DNA of 40,405 bases from Arthrobacter nitrophenolicus. Its GTDB lineage: Bacteria; Actinomycetota; Actinomycetes; Actinomycetales; Micrococcaceae. The stretch spans positions 1 through 40,405 of the forward strand of contig NZ_AOFD01000042.1 of the NCBI RefSeq assembly GCF_000332815.1. Reading direction: 5' to 3'. Shown here in pieces: positions 25,855 through 36,210 of this stretch. A model generated the notes under the pieces. It saw only the letters and a list, made by a program, of their open reading frames with translations. It was not told where the DNA came from and ran no database searches. The position numbers and the translations under genes were made by a program. How positions within the stretch are numbered: position 1 is the first letter of the stretch; every line of letters starts with the position of its first letter.

Positions 25855-27912
25855 TCAGTGGGCCTCCGAGGCCAGCCGTTCAAGGGCTGCTATCGCTGTC
25901 TTCCGGTCCGTCGTGGCCCAGAACGGGGGCAGTGCCCCCCGCAGGAACCCGGCGTAGCGTTCGGTGGCCAGGCGCGAGTCCAGCACGGCCACCACTCCCC
26001 TGTCGCCGGTGGACCGGATCAGCCGGCCTGCCCCCTGGGCCAACCGAATGGCGGCATGGGTAGCGGACACCGACATGAACCCGTTGCCGCCTGCCTGCGC
26101 CACCGCCCGGGACCGCGCCGTCATCAGGGGATCATCAGGCCGCGGGAACGGGATGCGGTCGATGACCACCAGCCGGCACGATCCGCCCGGGACGTCTACT
26201 CCCTGCCACAGGGACATGGTGCCGAACAGGCAGGTGTCCGGTTCGTCGGCAAACTGCTTGACCAGGGCCGTCATGGTGGAATCGCCCTGGCAGAGGACCG
26301 TCACACCGAGCTTGGGACGGAGCGCCTCAGCCGCTTCCTCGGCGGCACGCCGCGAGGAGAACAGGCAGAGCGCCCCGCCGCCGGATGCGCGGATGAGTGC
26401 CTCCAGCTCGGCCAGCGACTCGGGCGATGCGCCCCGGCCCGGCTTGGGCAGGTGGCCCGCAACGTACAGGATGCCCTGCTTCGGGTAGTCGAAGGGCGAG
26501 CCCACGTCCACGCCGGTCCAGGAGGGGGCGCCCTCACCTACCAGCCCAAGGCCGCCGGCGGCGGGCTCGAAGGCCGATCCGATGGCCAGGGTGGCGGATG
26601 TCAGGATCACGGTGTGATCGGCAAAGAGGCCCTCCCGCAGCCGGCCTGCCACGGACAGCGGCGCAATGTTGACCAAGACGGGCGCGGACTCGTCAGGCTG
26701 CGAATACCCCTGGCCGGGATCGAAGGAGCTGGCGCGGGAAAACCACACCACCTCCCGATTGTCCCGGGCCGCGATCAGCCGCTCGCACAATTCCAGGATC
26801 AACATCAGGCGGGACCGCGCAAGCTGCCTCCCGCCGTCGGGCGTTGTATTGCTGTCGCCCTTGGAATCGGACAGCGCCGCGCGGCACGCCTCACGCAACT
26901 GGTCGATGCAGTCCAGCTGTTCGTCGTTGAGGCCGCTGGGCAGCAACCCGTTCGGCGCGCCCGCCAGTGCCAGTTCGAGGTTGGCGGCAGCGGCGTTGAG
27001 GGCATCAACGGTGATGGCCGTGTGCTTGCGCGCGCTGGAGGCGGCGGCATGGACCATGGCCACGGAGAGCTGGCCGGTGACGGCTCCCGTGACCCGGTCC
27101 TGCAGCTCGTGGGCCTCGTCCACCACCACAACGTCATACTCGGGCAGGACGGCCAGCCCTTCGAAGGCGCTGACGGCCAGCATGGCATGGTTGGTGACCA
27201 CGACGTCGGCCTCCGCCGCGTCCTGGCGTGCCAGCTCACTGAAGCATTCGGCGGCCATGGGGCACTTCTGTGAACCCAGGCATTCCATCGAGGTCACCGA
27301 GACCTGCCGCCAGGCGCGGTCGGTCACACCGGGAAGGAGTTCGTCGCGGTCGCCGGTGGCGGTCTTCTCTGCCCACTCACGCAGCCGCACCACCTCCTTG
27401 CCAAGCTGCGACGATGGCCCGCCGACCGTGGCGGCGAAGTGGGGAACGCTGGTGTCCTCCCCCAGCGAAAACAGCTGCCCCTCGGCGGGCTCCTCAGACG
27501 GGAACCCGCCTTCGAGCTTGTGCCGGCAGACGTAGTTGGAACGGCCCTTGACCAGCGCCACCTTCACCGGCCGGTCCAGGGCAGGAGTGATGGCCTTGAG
27601 GAGGCGGGGCAGGTCCCTGCCCACAATCTGCGTCTGCAGCGCCAGGGTGGCGGTGGAAACCAGGGCAGGCTTGTTGCTTTCGAGGGCGTGGGCGATGAGC
27701 GGCACCAGGTAGGCGAGGGACTTGCCGGTTCCGGTTCCGGCCTGGACCAGCAGGTGGTTGCCTGTTTCGATGGCGCGCGCCACCTGCCTGGCCATTTCGT
27801 GCTGCCCGGTGCGGCTCTGCCCGCCCATCGCGGCGACGGCCCGGTCGAGCAGCTCGATGACGAACTGCCCGCCGGCCTCGTCCGTGGCTTCGCCGGCCAC
27901 GAGGTCAGTCAT
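25855..27912 (-). CDS. ATP-dependent DNA helicase, DinG/XPD type
   Basis: This 685-residue superfamily 2 helicase has Walker A QAGTGTGKSLAYLVPL, the DEAH box VVVVDEAHELQD, and motif VI RLAQGAGRLIRSTGDRG. Cysteines in YVCRHKL, SMECLGSQKCPMAAECF are spaced as for a 4Fe-4S cluster between motifs I and II. The family unwinds damaged DNA, R-loops or forked DNA. ATG 27912 overlaps the hflX stop by eight bases, so the two are co-transcribed. Lying next to lexA suggests a repair role, but no SOS box precedes this operon. Confidence 0.92.
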   Translation of the reverse strand: MTDLVAGEATDEAGGQFVIELLDRAVAAMGGQSRTGQHEMARQVARAIETGNHLLVQAGTGTGKSLAYLVPLIAHALESNKPALVSTATLALQTQIVGRDLPRLLKAITPALDRPVKVALVKGRSNYVCRHKLEGGFPSEEPAEGQLFSLGEDTSVPHFAATVGGPSSQLGKEVVRLREWAEKTATGDRDELLPGVTDRAWRQVSVTSMECLGSQKCPMAAECFSELARQDAAEADVVVTNHAMLAVSAFEGLAVLPEYDVVVVDEAHELQDRVTGAVTGQLSVAMVHAAASSARKHTAITVDALNAAAANLELALAGAPNGLLPSGLNDEQLDCIDQLREACRAALSDSKGDSNTTPDGGRQLARSRLMLILELCERLIAARDNREVVWFSRASSFDPGQGYSQPDESAPVLVNIAPLSVAGRLREGLFADHTVILTSATLAIGSAFEPAAGGLGLVGEGAPSWTGVDVGSPFDYPKQGILYVAGHLPKPGRGASPESLAELEALIRASGGGALCLFSSRRAAEEAAEALRPKLGVTVLCQGDSTMTALVKQFADEPDTCLFGTMSLWQGVDVPGGSCRLVVIDRIPFPRPDDPLMTARSRAVAQAGGNGFMSVSATHAAIRLAQGAGRLIRSTGDRGVVAVLDSRLATERYAGFLRGALPPFWATTDRKTAIAALERLASEAH

Positions 27913-29484
27913 TCGCGGCGAAGGGTTCCAGTTCGGCCGCGAGGCCTTCCCGCACCATCACGACGGCCCGGGTCCCTGCCTCGACGTGGTCAAGGCTGAT
28001 GATTTCGGCGTCGGAGTCGTGCAGCTTGCTGATCAGGTCGCCGCGGTTGTACGGGATAAGCAGTTCCATCTTGACGCTGGGCCGCGGAATGGATTCGCTG
28101 ATCACCCTGAGCAGCTCTGCAATCCCCTGACCGGTACGCGCCGAGACCACCACGTGCCGCGGCTCGCGCTGCTTGAGCCGTTCCACCACGAAGGGGTCCG
28201 CGGCATCGGCCTTGTTCAGCACGATGATCTCCGGGATCTTGCGCGCGTCCACCTCGCTGAAGACCTTGCGGACGGCAGCGATCTGGCCTTCGGGATCCGG
28301 GTGCGAGGCGTCCACCACGTGCAGGATCAGGTCGGCGTCAGCCACTTCCTCCAGCGTGGAGCGGAAGGCCTCCACCAGCTGGGTGGGCAGGGACCGGACA
28401 AAACCGACCGTATCGGCCAGGGTGTACCCCAGCCCGTCCGCCGTTTCGGCCTTGCGCACCGTGGGATCCAGCGTGGCGAACAGGGCGTTTTCGACCAGCA
28501 CGCCCGCATCCGTCAGGCGGTTCAGCAGGGAGGACTTCCCGGCGTTGGTGTACCCGGCGATAGCCACGGAGGGAACGGCATTACGACGGCGGTTGGCGCG
28601 CTTGGTTTCGCGGGCCGGCTTCATCGCGGCGATTTCGCGCCGCAGCTTGGCCATGCGGGTACGGATGCGCCGGCGGTCCAGTTCGATCTTCGTCTCACCG
28701 GGTCCGCGGGAGCCCATGCCGGCGGCCGCGCCGCCCACCTGGCCACCGGCCTGGCGGGACATCGACTCGCCCCAGCCGCGGAGGCGGGGAAGAAGGTATT
28801 CGAGCTGCGCGAGCTCAACCTGCGCCTTGCCTTCCCGGCTCTTGGCGTGCTGGGCGAAGATGTCCAGGATCAGGGCAGTGCGGTCGATGACCTTGACCTT
28901 GACGATGTCTTCAAGCCCGCGCCGCTGGGACGGGGCAAGTTCGGCGTCGACAATCACGGTATCCGCGCCGGTGGACATCACGATGTCCTTGAGTTCCTGG
29001 GCCTTTCCGGAGCCCAGGAAGGTGCCGGGGTCCGGCTTGTCCCGGCGCTGCACCAGACCGTCGAGCACCTCTGATCCGGCGGTTTCGGCAAGTGCCGCGA
29101 GCTCGCGGAGCGAGTTTTCGGCGTCGGCAAGGGTTCCCTCGGACCACAGCCCGGCCAGGACCACGCGCTCCAGGCGCAGCTGGCGGTACTCGACCTCGGT
29201 GACGTCTTCCAGTTCGGTGGAAAGGCCCGCGGTGCGCCGCAGGGCGCGGCGTTCCTCGAGGTCCTGCTGGTCGCCGTCGTACGTGGTGTGCTCTTCGTCC
29301 ACGCGGGAGATGGCCTGGGCCGTGCCGAGCACGGGCTTGCCGTTGCCGCGTTCTTCTCCGCGGGGCGTGCTGAGATTCCTGGCCGGTACGTCCTTGGAGA
29401 GAATCCGGTCGATCACAGCCTGGATTTCCGCAGGCTCATGTCCTGGGCGGCTGGTTCGGATCCGGTGTTGGGCTGGCTGGTCAT
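27905..29484 (-). CDS. hflX: Ribosome-associated GTPase HflX, frameshifted near the start
   Basis: The corrected protein is 526 residues. HflX splits or rescues stalled ribosomes under stress. The GTPase motifs are GYTNAGKSSLLNRLT (G1), DTVGFVRSLP (G3) and VLNKADA (G4); the N-terminal domain has DPGTFLGSGKAQELKD. The start is ATG 29484 behind AAAGGAG (MTSQPNTGSEPAAQDMS). One base is missing near 29434, so that frame stops early, and the second frame resumes as PAEIQAVIDRILSKDVPARN. The alternative, reading the main frame back to 29755, would add an unrelated low-complexity stretch and lacks a ribosome site. Confidence 0.92.
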
Positions 29485-29933
29485 GGTCTCCTTTGAAGTT
29501 TCGGCAGTTCCAGAATAGTGCCGATTGCTGGTCTGTGGGGAAGTATTCGCGCTGGGCTGACGGCCTGCGGTCATGCAGTTCTCCTGGGATGTTGGGCGCG
29601 GGCGGGCCCGAAGGCGGGCGCGGGCGCAAATGCCGCGTCACGGGAAGCGGCGGAACGGGAACGTGCCGGAGAATCGGCGAAAAGACCAGCGGGATGCTGA
29701 CTTTCGAGTATTGTCCGGCTGCCGAAACAGACAGGATGGGTCTGGTCCGGTGCACAGGCGGAAGGTGTTGGATACCTGCGTCGCCGTGGGACTGGCCGCC
29801 ACTGGAAGACGGCTGCGGGACGGGCGTTGCCCGTGCCGGCTACTCGAAGATCAGGAACATGCCCTCCACCCTAGCAGAGGCCGCGGGGCCGCAGTTTCCC
29901 TTTACGCTGCAAGGGGAACTACTCTGGCCAGTT
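29485..29933. other. 449-base interval without a recognisable gene
   Basis: Frames are open in several directions but none has a family signature, typical codon pattern or ribosome site. One small item stands out on the minus strand: TAGGGT (29868-29873) lies seven bases before an ATG at 29860 that opens a six-codon frame (MFLIFE, 29840-29860). It resembles a leaderless start, but nothing else supports a gene. The interval probably holds the promoters of hflX and the methyltransferase. Confidence 0.5.
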
Positions 29934-30548
29934 ATGGAGTCCGCACACTATTTCAGCGCATCCCCCGCCGGCCCCTTCACCAGAAAGCCCCTCACAGTAG
30001 AACTTGCCGGCGAAACACGCAGACTGCAGACTTCCAGCGGCATCTTCAGCCCCGACGGCATCGACAAGGGGACGGCGGTCCTCCTGGCTGAAGTTCCGGC
30101 ACCCGCGCCCACCGGCAATCTGCTGGACATCGGCTGCGGCTGGGGACCCATCGCGCTCACCATGGCGCTGCGCGCCCCGCACGCCCAGGTGTACGCCGTG
30201 GACGTGAACGAGCGCTGCATCACGCTGACCAATGAAAATGCTGCCGCCCTGGGGCTGGCCAACGTTGTGGCCAGCACACCCGAGGCGGTGGACCCGGGCC
30301 TGAGGTTCGACACGATCTGGTCGAATCCGCCCATCAGGATCGGCAAGGACGAGCTCCACTCGCTGCTGAAACTGTGGCTGCCCCGGCTCGCGCCCGGCGG
30401 ATCGGCGTGGCTGGTGGTTCAGAAGAACCTGGGCTCGGATTCCCTGCAGCGCTGGCTGGCCGGGGAGCTGGACGATTCCTTCAGCGTGACCCGCGAGTCC
30501 ACGTCCAAGTCCTTCCGCATCCTGAAGATCAGGAAAGCGTCCCGGTAG
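29934..30548 (+). CDS. Class I SAM-dependent methyltransferase, RsmC-like
   Basis: This 204-residue protein is probably an rRNA guanine-N2 methyltransferase of the single-domain RsmC type. AdoMet binding is shown by [17 protein letters not shown] and [18 protein letters not shown]; the catalytic motif is [14 protein letters not shown]. An upstream [13 protein letters not shown] is typical of the family. ATG 29934 ([14 protein letters not shown]) matches the usual N-terminus; AAGGGG at 29911-29916 is rather far. Its end overlaps the convergent dapF end by 20 bases. Confidence 0.87.
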   Translation: MESAHYFSASPAGPFTRKPLTVELAGETRRLQTSSGIFSPDGIDKGTAVLLAEVPAPAPTGNLLDIGCGWGPIALTMALRAPHAQVYAVDVNERCITLTNENAAALGLANVVASTPEAVDPGLRFDTIWSNPPIRIGKDELHSLLKLWLPRLAPGGSAWLVVQKNLGSDSLQRWLAGELDDSFSVTRESTSKSFRILKIRKASR

Positions 30549-31473
30549 CCACGATGACGGCCGGACCGCTCAGTTCCACATGCTCGTGGCCGGCCGGTCC
30601 GGCGAAGAATTTCACGCCCACCACTCCGCCGGGAACGTGGACCCGCCAGCTGTCCGGAGCTTCTGCGCCCGCCCAGTGGCGGATGGCGACGGCGGCCGCG
30701 CAGGCTCCCGTTCCGCAGGACTGGGTCTCGCCGACGCCCCGCTCGTGGACGCGCATGGTGACTGAACCCACGCCGTCGTGGACGAGCGGTTCAGCCGGGA
30801 CGACGAACTCCACGTTGGTGCCGTTGGCGGGAACGGGTTCCACCGTGGGTGCCGTGAAGAGCCTGGTCCCGGCCAGTTCGGAGAGTTCAGCGAGGGCCAC
30901 GACGGTGTGCGGGTTGCCCATGCTGACGGACAGCGCGGGCCGCGGGACCTCCAGACCGTCCGCGGTGACCAGCGAATCCATGGCTTTGGCCGTGGCTTCG
31001 CCGGGGAAGATGAATTCCCAGGGACCCATGTCCACCGCATACTCATCGCCCGTCCGGACCACGGTCTTGGCCCCGCCGCGGGTCCCGATGATCAGCGCAC
31101 CGCCGTCGGGAAGATCGATCAGGCCTTCGGCCCGGAGGAAATGCACGAAGACGCGGACACCGTTGCCGCACATCTCGGACAGGGAGCCGTCCGCGTTCCG
31201 GTAGTCCATGAACCATTCAGCCTCGGGAACCGTGGCCAGCAGGTCGCGGCCTTCGGGGAGAAGGCGGGAAGGAACCGCACGGATCAGGCCGTCTCCCCCG
31301 ATGCCGCGGTGCCGGTCGCATAGGCCTGCCACCTGCTCTGCGGTGATGGTGTGCTCACCCCCGGGATCGGCCACCAGGACAAAATCGTTGCCCGTGCCGT
31401 GCCCCTTCGAAAAGCGCAGCCCGCCCAGCGTGCGGAAGGCGGGGCCGGTGGTCTCTGCGAGGGTTGCGTCCAT
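30529..31473 (-). CDS. dapF: Diaminopimelate epimerase
   Basis: This 314-residue enzyme converts LL- to meso-diaminopimelate for lysine and peptidoglycan. The two catalytic cysteines are in [15 protein letters not shown] and [27 protein letters not shown] opens the fold. ATG 31473 (MDATLAET) is preferred; the frame extends upstream to 31551 but would overlap miaA. It is the last gene of recA-recX-miaB-miaA-dapF. Confidence 0.96.
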   Translation of the reverse strand: MDATLAETTGPAFRTLGGLRFSKGHGTGNDFVLVADPGGEHTITAEQVAGLCDRHRGIGGDGLIRAVPSRLLPEGRDLLATVPEAEWFMDYRNADGSLSEMCGNGVRVFVHFLRAEGLIDLPDGGALIIGTRGGAKTVVRTGDEYAVDMGPWEFIFPGEATAKAMDSLVTADGLEVPRPALSVSMGNPHTVVALAELSELAGTRLFTAPTVEPVPANGTNVEFVVPAEPLVHDGVGSVTMRVHERGVGETQSCGTGACAAAVAIRHWAGAEAPDSWRVHVPGGVVGVKFFAGPAGHEHVELSGPAVIVATGTLS

Positions 31474-31547
31474 GCGTCCTAGGTTACCGGCCGGGTGCGG
31501 CAGGCCCGAAACCGGCTGCTCCGCACTGACGCACGGGCCGGAACCCG

Positions 31548-32444
31548 TCATCGGCAGAGGTCCACGGCACGGTCCACCAGTTGCGGATCCTGCCAGTCCA
31601 GCCAGCTGATCCGGGGGTCCGCCCGGAACCAGGTGAGCTGGCGGCGGGCGAACTGGCGGGTGGCCACGATGGTGCTTTCCGCCGCCTCCGCAACGGTGGA
31701 TTCACCGTCGAGAACCTGCAGGAACTGGGAGTAGCCGAGGGCGCGGGACGCTGTCTTGCCGCGGCGCAGGCCCTGCTCATCAAGGCGCGCGACTTCGGCC
31801 AGCAGCCCCTTGTCCACCATGGCGTGCACCCGTTGGGCCAGCCGTTCACGGAGGACGTCCCGGTCCACGGCGAGGCCTACCTGCACGGCGGGCTGTACGT
31901 ACTCGCGCCGGGGCATGAAGGAACTGAAGGGGCGGCCGGTGAGCTGGTGGACTTCCAGTGCCCGGATGATGCGCCGGTCATCGGAGAGCCGGGCTGCCGA
32001 GGCGGGGTCCACGGCCAGCAGCCTGGCCAGCATGGCCGCGGTGCCCGAGGCGGCAAGGTCCGCTTCGAGCTGCTGCCTCAGCTGGGGGTCGGTGCCCGGG
32101 AAGTCGAGGACGTCCAGCGCGGCGCGCACGTAGAGCCCCGAGCCGCCGGCAAGGATGGCCCGTTTCCCGCGGGCGTGGATTTCGTCGATGAGCTGCCGGG
32201 CCTGCTGCTGGAAGTCGGAGACGCTGGCTTCCTGCGTGACGTCCAGGATGTCCAGGAGATGGTGCGGTACTCCCCGGCGCTCCGGCATGGTGATTTTTGC
32301 CGTTCCGATGTCCATGCCGCGGTAGAACTGCATGGCGTCAGCGTTGATGACCTCGCCGTCCAGCTCCAGGGCAAGGTTGACGGCGAGGTCAGACTTGCCG
32401 GAACCGGTGGGACCGACGACGGCGATGACTGGCGGGGTGCCCAC
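31548..32444 (-). CDS. miaA: tRNA dimethylallyltransferase
   Basis: This 298-residue enzyme adds the dimethylallyl group to A37 of tRNAs reading U-starting codons. Motifs are [17 protein letters not shown] (P-loop), [34 protein letters not shown] and [18 protein letters not shown]. It starts at GTG 32444, three bases after the miaB stop. It makes the substrate that MiaB then thiomethylates, so the neighbours act in sequence. Confidence 0.97.
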   Translation of the reverse strand: MGTPPVIAVVGPTGSGKSDLAVNLALELDGEVINADAMQFYRGMDIGTAKITMPERRGVPHHLLDILDVTQEASVSDFQQQARQLIDEIHARGKRAILAGGSGLYVRAALDVLDFPGTDPQLRQQLEADLAASGTAAMLARLLAVDPASAARLSDDRRIIRALEVHQLTGRPFSSFMPRREYVQPAVQVGLAVDRDVLRERLAQRVHAMVDKGLLAEVARLDEQGLRRGKTASRALGYSQFLQVLDGESTVAEAAESTIVATRQFARRQLTWFRADPRISWLDWQDPQLVDRAVDLCR

Positions 32445-32447
32445 CTG

Positions 32448-34007
32448 TCAGGGAGTGCGCAGGGGCAGTGAGGGCATGCCCAGGGAAACGCCCTTGCGGC
32501 CGGCGCCTGCACCGGGTGCCGGGGCGCCGCAGGAGTCTGCCTGCGACCTGTCCCAGGCGTCACCCGCCCGTGAGCGCCGCAGGCTGTAATCCCCCGGTGT
32601 GGGGTCGGCCACCAGGTGGAAGGCGGCGGCCTCGGTGATGGTGACCGTGACGAGGTCTCCCGGGCGCGGTGCGGGCGCACCCTCCGGAACTGAGAAATGC
32701 ACCAGGCGCTGGTCCTGGGACCGGCCGGACAGCCGGTGGGTTTCCTCCGCCTTGCGGCCGGACTGGGCGGTGACCATGACTTCCACCCGGCGGCCCAGCT
32801 GCTTGCGGTTCTCCTCGGCGGCGATCCGGTCCTGAAGTGCGGTGAGCCGTTCGAACCGCTCCTGCACAACGGCCTTCGGCAGCTGGTCGGGCAGGTCGGC
32901 GGCCGGTGTCCCCGGGCGTTTGGAGTACTGGAAGGTGAAGGCCGTGGCGAACCTTGATTGCTCTACGACGTCCAGGGTGGCCTGGAAGTCCTCCTCAGTC
33001 TCTCCGGGGAATCCGACGATGATGTCGGTCGAGATGGCCGCATGCGGGATCTTCTCCCGGACCTTGTCCAGGATGCCCAGGAACTTCGTGGACCGGTACG
33101 AGCGCTTCATGGCCCGGAGGATGCTGTCCGAGCCGGACTGCAGCGGCATGTGCAGCTGCGGCATGACGTTCGGTGTTTCCGCCATCGCGTCGATCACGTC
33201 GTCGGTGAAGGCTGCGGGGTGCGGGCTGGTGAAGCGGACGCGTTCCAGGCCCTCGATGTCGCCGCAGGCGCGCAGGAGCTTGGAGAATGCCTGCCGGTCG
33301 CCGAACTCCACGCCGTAGGAATTGACGTTCTGGCCCAGCAGTGTCACCTCGATGGCACCGTCGTCCACAAGGGCCTGGATCTCCGCGAGGATGTCCCCCG
33401 GGCGCCGGTCTTTTTCCTTGCCGCGTAGGGCCGGGACGATGCAGAAGGTGCACGTGTTGTTGCAGCCCACGGAGATGGAGACCCACCCGGAGTAGACCGA
33501 GTCGCGCTTGGTGGGCAGGGTGGACGGGAAGACGTCCAGGGATTCCAGGATCTCCAGCTGCGCCTCGTTGTTGTGCCGGGCGCGGTCCAGCAGCGCGGGC
33601 AGGGCGCCGACGTTGTGGGTGCCGAAGACGGCGTCCACCCAGGGCGCCTTCTTCAGGATGGTTTCCCGGTCCTTCTGGGCCAGGCATCCCCCCACGGCGA
33701 TCTGCATGCCGGGATTCGCCGCCTTGACCGGCGCGAGGATCCCGAGGTTGCCGTAGAGCTTGTTGTCGGCATTCTCCCGGACCGCACAGGTATTGAAAAC
33801 CACCACGTCCGCCTGCTCGCCGTCAGCAGCAACGTAGCCCGCATCCTCGAGCATGCCGGCCATGCGTTCGGAGTCGTGCACGTTCATCTGGCAGCCAAAA
33901 GTGCGCACCTGGTAGGTGCGTGGCCTGGGCGCGGCCTCGTGCGGCAGGGACCCGGCCTCTTCGGAGGGCTGGGCACCGGAAAAGGAGGAAGGAATGGTCA
34001 AACTCAC
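32448..34007 (-). CDS. miaB: tRNA-i6A37 methylthiotransferase
   Basis: This 519-residue radical SAM enzyme adds methylthio to i6A37. The N-terminal cluster domain has [32 protein letters not shown] and VGGCLAQK; the radical SAM motif is [19 protein letters not shown]; a TRAM domain follows near GRRVEVMV to [11 protein letters not shown]. The last 50 or so residues are an extra Gly/Ala/Arg-rich tail. The start is GTG 34007. Confidence 0.97.
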   Translation of the reverse strand: MSLTIPSSFSGAQPSEEAGSLPHEAAPRPRTYQVRTFGCQMNVHDSERMAGMLEDAGYVAADGEQADVVVFNTCAVRENADNKLYGNLGILAPVKAANPGMQIAVGGCLAQKDRETILKKAPWVDAVFGTHNVGALPALLDRARHNNEAQLEILESLDVFPSTLPTKRDSVYSGWVSISVGCNNTCTFCIVPALRGKEKDRRPGDILAEIQALVDDGAIEVTLLGQNVNSYGVEFGDRQAFSKLLRACGDIEGLERVRFTSPHPAAFTDDVIDAMAETPNVMPQLHMPLQSGSDSILRAMKRSYRSTKFLGILDKVREKIPHAAISTDIIVGFPGETEEDFQATLDVVEQSRFATAFTFQYSKRPGTPAADLPDQLPKAVVQERFERLTALQDRIAAEENRKQLGRRVEVMVTAQSGRKAEETHRLSGRSQDQRLVHFSVPEGAPAPRPGDLVTVTITEAAAFHLVADPTPGDYSLRRSRAGDAWDRSQADSCGAPAPGAGAGRKGVSLGMPSLPLRTP

Positions 34008-34048
34008 CTGTTAAGGGTACCGGCTGTTACAAGTAGGGATTTGTGGGC

Positions 34049-34675
34049 CTAGTCGGGGTCCGGGGCTCCGCGGGCTTCGAGGACCTCGTTGACGATCCGG
34101 AATGCCTGGGAGGGCTGGTAGCCCTTGCGGGCAAGCATGGACGCCAGGCGCCGGACCGCCTTGTCGCGTTCCGCGCGGTCCGCAAGGTCCGTTCCCGGCC
34201 GGATCTTCCGCTCCACCAGGGAGCGTGCGGCGGCCTCCTCGTCAGCGTCCGACAGCTGCTCCAGGGCGGCGGTGGCCGTGTCCTGGTCGATGCCCTTCTC
34301 GGCGAGCTCGCGGCGGAGTGCGCCTTTGGCCAGCTTCCGGGACTGGGACCGGCTGCGGACCCACATGTCGGCGAATTCGGCGTCGTCGATCAGCCGGACT
34401 TCCTGGAACCGGTCCAGGACTGCCTCTGCGACGTCTTCGGGGATGTTCCGTTCGGCCAGTTTCCGCGCCAGTTGGAGCCTGCTCTTGGCCGAGGCCGTCA
34501 GCTGGCGGTAGACGATGGCCTGTGCGACGGACACGGGATCGGGTTCGGGATCGCCAAAATTCGGGGCGTTCGGGTCGCCGGGCCCGCCCTGCTCCCCTGC
34601 TGAAGGGGGTGCCTGGCGGGCCCGCCGTGTGCGGCCACCGCTGCTGCGGGGCCGCTCCTGGTCAGATCCAGCCAA
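34049..34675 (-). CDS. recX: Regulatory protein RecX
   Basis: This 208-residue protein modulates RecA filaments. After a disordered basic N-terminus (about 50 residues) come the three-helix repeats: YRQLTASAKSRLQLARKLAE, AVLDRFQEVRLIDDAEFADM with WVRSRSQSRKLAKGALRREL, and the closing RRLASMLARKGYQPSQAFRI. It starts at TTG 34675, three bases after the recA stop, so it is coupled to recA and should share its SOS control. Confidence 0.93.
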   Translation of the reverse strand: MAGSDQERPRSSGGRTRRARQAPPSAGEQGGPGDPNAPNFGDPEPDPVSVAQAIVYRQLTASAKSRLQLARKLAERNIPEDVAEAVLDRFQEVRLIDDAEFADMWVRSRSQSRKLAKGALRRELAEKGIDQDTATAALEQLSDADEEAAARSLVERKIRPGTDLADRAERDKAVRRLASMLARKGYQPSQAFRIVNEVLEARGAPDPD

Positions 34676-34678
34676 CTG

Positions 34679-35733
34679 CTAGAACCCGTCGACTGCCTTC
34701 AGCTTCGGGGAGTCCTTGGACTCCTCCTCCGCCGGCTTCACGCCAACGCCGAGCTTTTCCTTGATGAGCCGCTCGAGCTCGGCTGCCAGCTCCGGGTTGT
34801 CCCGGAGGAACCGGCGGGAGTTCTCCATACCCTGGCCGAGCTGGTCGCCGTCGTAGGTGAACCAGGAGCCGGACTTCTTGATGATGCCGTGCTCCACGCC
34901 CATGTCGATGATGCCGCCCTCGCGGGAGATGCCCTGGCCGTAGATGATGTCGAACTCGGCAACCTTGAAGGGCGGGGCCATCTTGTTCTTGACGATCTTG
35001 GCCTTGGTCCGGTTGCCCACCGAATCGGCGCCTTCCTTGAGGGTCTGGATCCGGCGGACGTCGATGCGGACGGACGCATAGAACTTCAGGGCCTTACCAC
35101 CGGTGGTGGTTTCCGGCGAACCGAAGAAGACACCAATCTTTTCGCGCAGCTGGTTGATGAAGATTGCGGTGGTCTTGGTCTGGCTCAACCGGCCGGTGAT
35201 CTTACGCAGGGCCTGGCTCATGAGCCGGGCCTGCAGGCCGACGTGGCTGTCGCCCATGTCGCCTTCAATTTCAGCGCGCGGCACCAGGGCGGCCACGGAG
35301 TCGATGACGATGACGTCCAGCGAGCCGGATCCGACCAGCATGTCCATGATCTCCAGGGCCTGCTCACCGGTGTCCGGCTGGGAGACCAGGAGGCATCGGT
35401 GTCCACGCCGAGCTTGGCGGCGTAGTCGGGGTCGAGTGCGTGCTCGGCGTCGATGAAGGCTGCGATGCCGCCGGCGCGCTGGGCGTTGGCCACGGCGTGC
35501 AGCGCCACGGTGGTCTTACCCGAGGATTCCGGCCCGTAAATCTCGATCACGCGGCCGCGCGGCAGGCCACCGATTCCCAGTGCTACGTCCAGGGCGATGG
35601 AGCCGGTGGGGATCACTTCAATGGGCGCACGGACTTCATCGCCCAGGCGCATGACCGAGCCCTTGCCGAACTGCTTGTCAATCTGGGCAAGCGCTGCTTC
35701 CAGCGCTTTTGCACGATCCGGGGCTGCCGCCAT
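34679..35733 (-). CDS. recA: Recombinase RecA, frameshifted in this sequence
   Basis: The corrected protein is 351 residues. RecA pairs homologous DNA and triggers LexA cleavage. Walker A is [13 protein letters not shown], followed by [20 protein letters not shown]; after the break come [20 protein letters not shown], loop L2 region [20 protein letters not shown], and [17 protein letters not shown]. One base is missing near 35393 (GATGCCTCC should read GATGCCCTCC, giving [18 protein letters not shown]). ATG 35733 has AGAGG eight bases upstream; GTG 35742 is in frame but too close to it. An SOS box lies about 140 bases upstream. Confidence 0.96.
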
Positions 35734-35861
35734 GGTTGACACCTCTAATGCTTTCTCGATGGTGGCCTTCGCGGCCGTTTATTGGTCATCTCTGACGCTA
35801 AGGGGACCCACTGACATTCCGGCCGGGTAATGGCGGCTATGTGGATAACCCGTTACGAAAA

Positions 35862-35890
35862 AGCATAGCTTTATCCGAACAGGTATTCGA
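35862..35890 (-). promoter_or_regulatory. recA promoter region with SOS box
   Basis: The LexA box at 35875-35890 reads CCGAAC-AGGT-ATTCGA on the plus strand, with 10 of 12 fixed positions matching the consensus. On the minus strand, TATGCT (35862-35867) is a possible -10, placing the -35 region inside the box. The leader to recA would be about 120 bases. Confidence 0.7.
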
Positions 35891-35944
35891 ACAGCTGGGC
35901 GGCGTGTCAGGGGAAAATACCGGCAGTTACCGGGGCCGGGACAG

Positions 35945-36169
35945 TCAGTCCCGCAGCGGCTTGATGTCGCGGCCCAACCGTCGTTCGGCGGGAACGTCCT
36001 GGACGTCGCAGACGGCCAGCCATACCTTGCGCGGTTCGATGCCGGCGGCGAGTGCCTGGTCCGCGGTCCTGCCGCCGACGCCCGCCAGGACCAGGGTGCT
36101 GCTCAGCACGCGGGAGTATCCCGCGCCGAACTCGTCGTCCATGAGCCGCCAGTAGTCACTGAGTCGCAT
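35945..36169 (-). CDS. DUF3046 domain-containing protein
   Basis: This 74-residue protein of unknown function (MRLSDYWRLMDDEFGAGYSR, GVGGRTADQALAAGIEPRKV) is a regular neighbour of recA in actinobacteria. It has the family's full length. GAGAAT lies six bases before ATG 36169, suggesting a leaderless message. It is divergent from the MarR gene with only 41 bases between starts, so the promoters must overlap. Confidence 0.92.
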   Translation of the reverse strand: MRLSDYWRLMDDEFGAGYSRVLSSTLVLAGVGGRTADQALAAGIEPRKVWLAVCDVQDVPAERRLGRDIKPLRD

Positions 36170-36197
36170 CAGAAAATTCTCTCACGCCTGCGGACCC

Positions 36198-36203
36198 TAG
36201 AAT
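36198..36203 (+). promoter_or_regulatory. -10 box of the MarR gene, leaderless spacing
   Basis: TAGAAT ends seven bases before ATG 36211, so transcription should begin on the start codon. No Shine-Dalgarno sequence is present, and no clear -35 was seen. Confidence 0.55.
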
Positions 36204-36210
36204 TGTTGCC

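Noticed and set aside
28173..29930. Long plus-strand open frame covering hflX and running into the methyltransferase
   Set aside because: Only the part from 29934 has methyltransferase motifs; the rest is antisense to hflX and of biased composition.
35380..35400. Programmed frameshift or intein in recA
   Set aside because: There is no slippery site and no insertion. One missing base exactly restores the standard sequence, and other genes show the same kind of loss.
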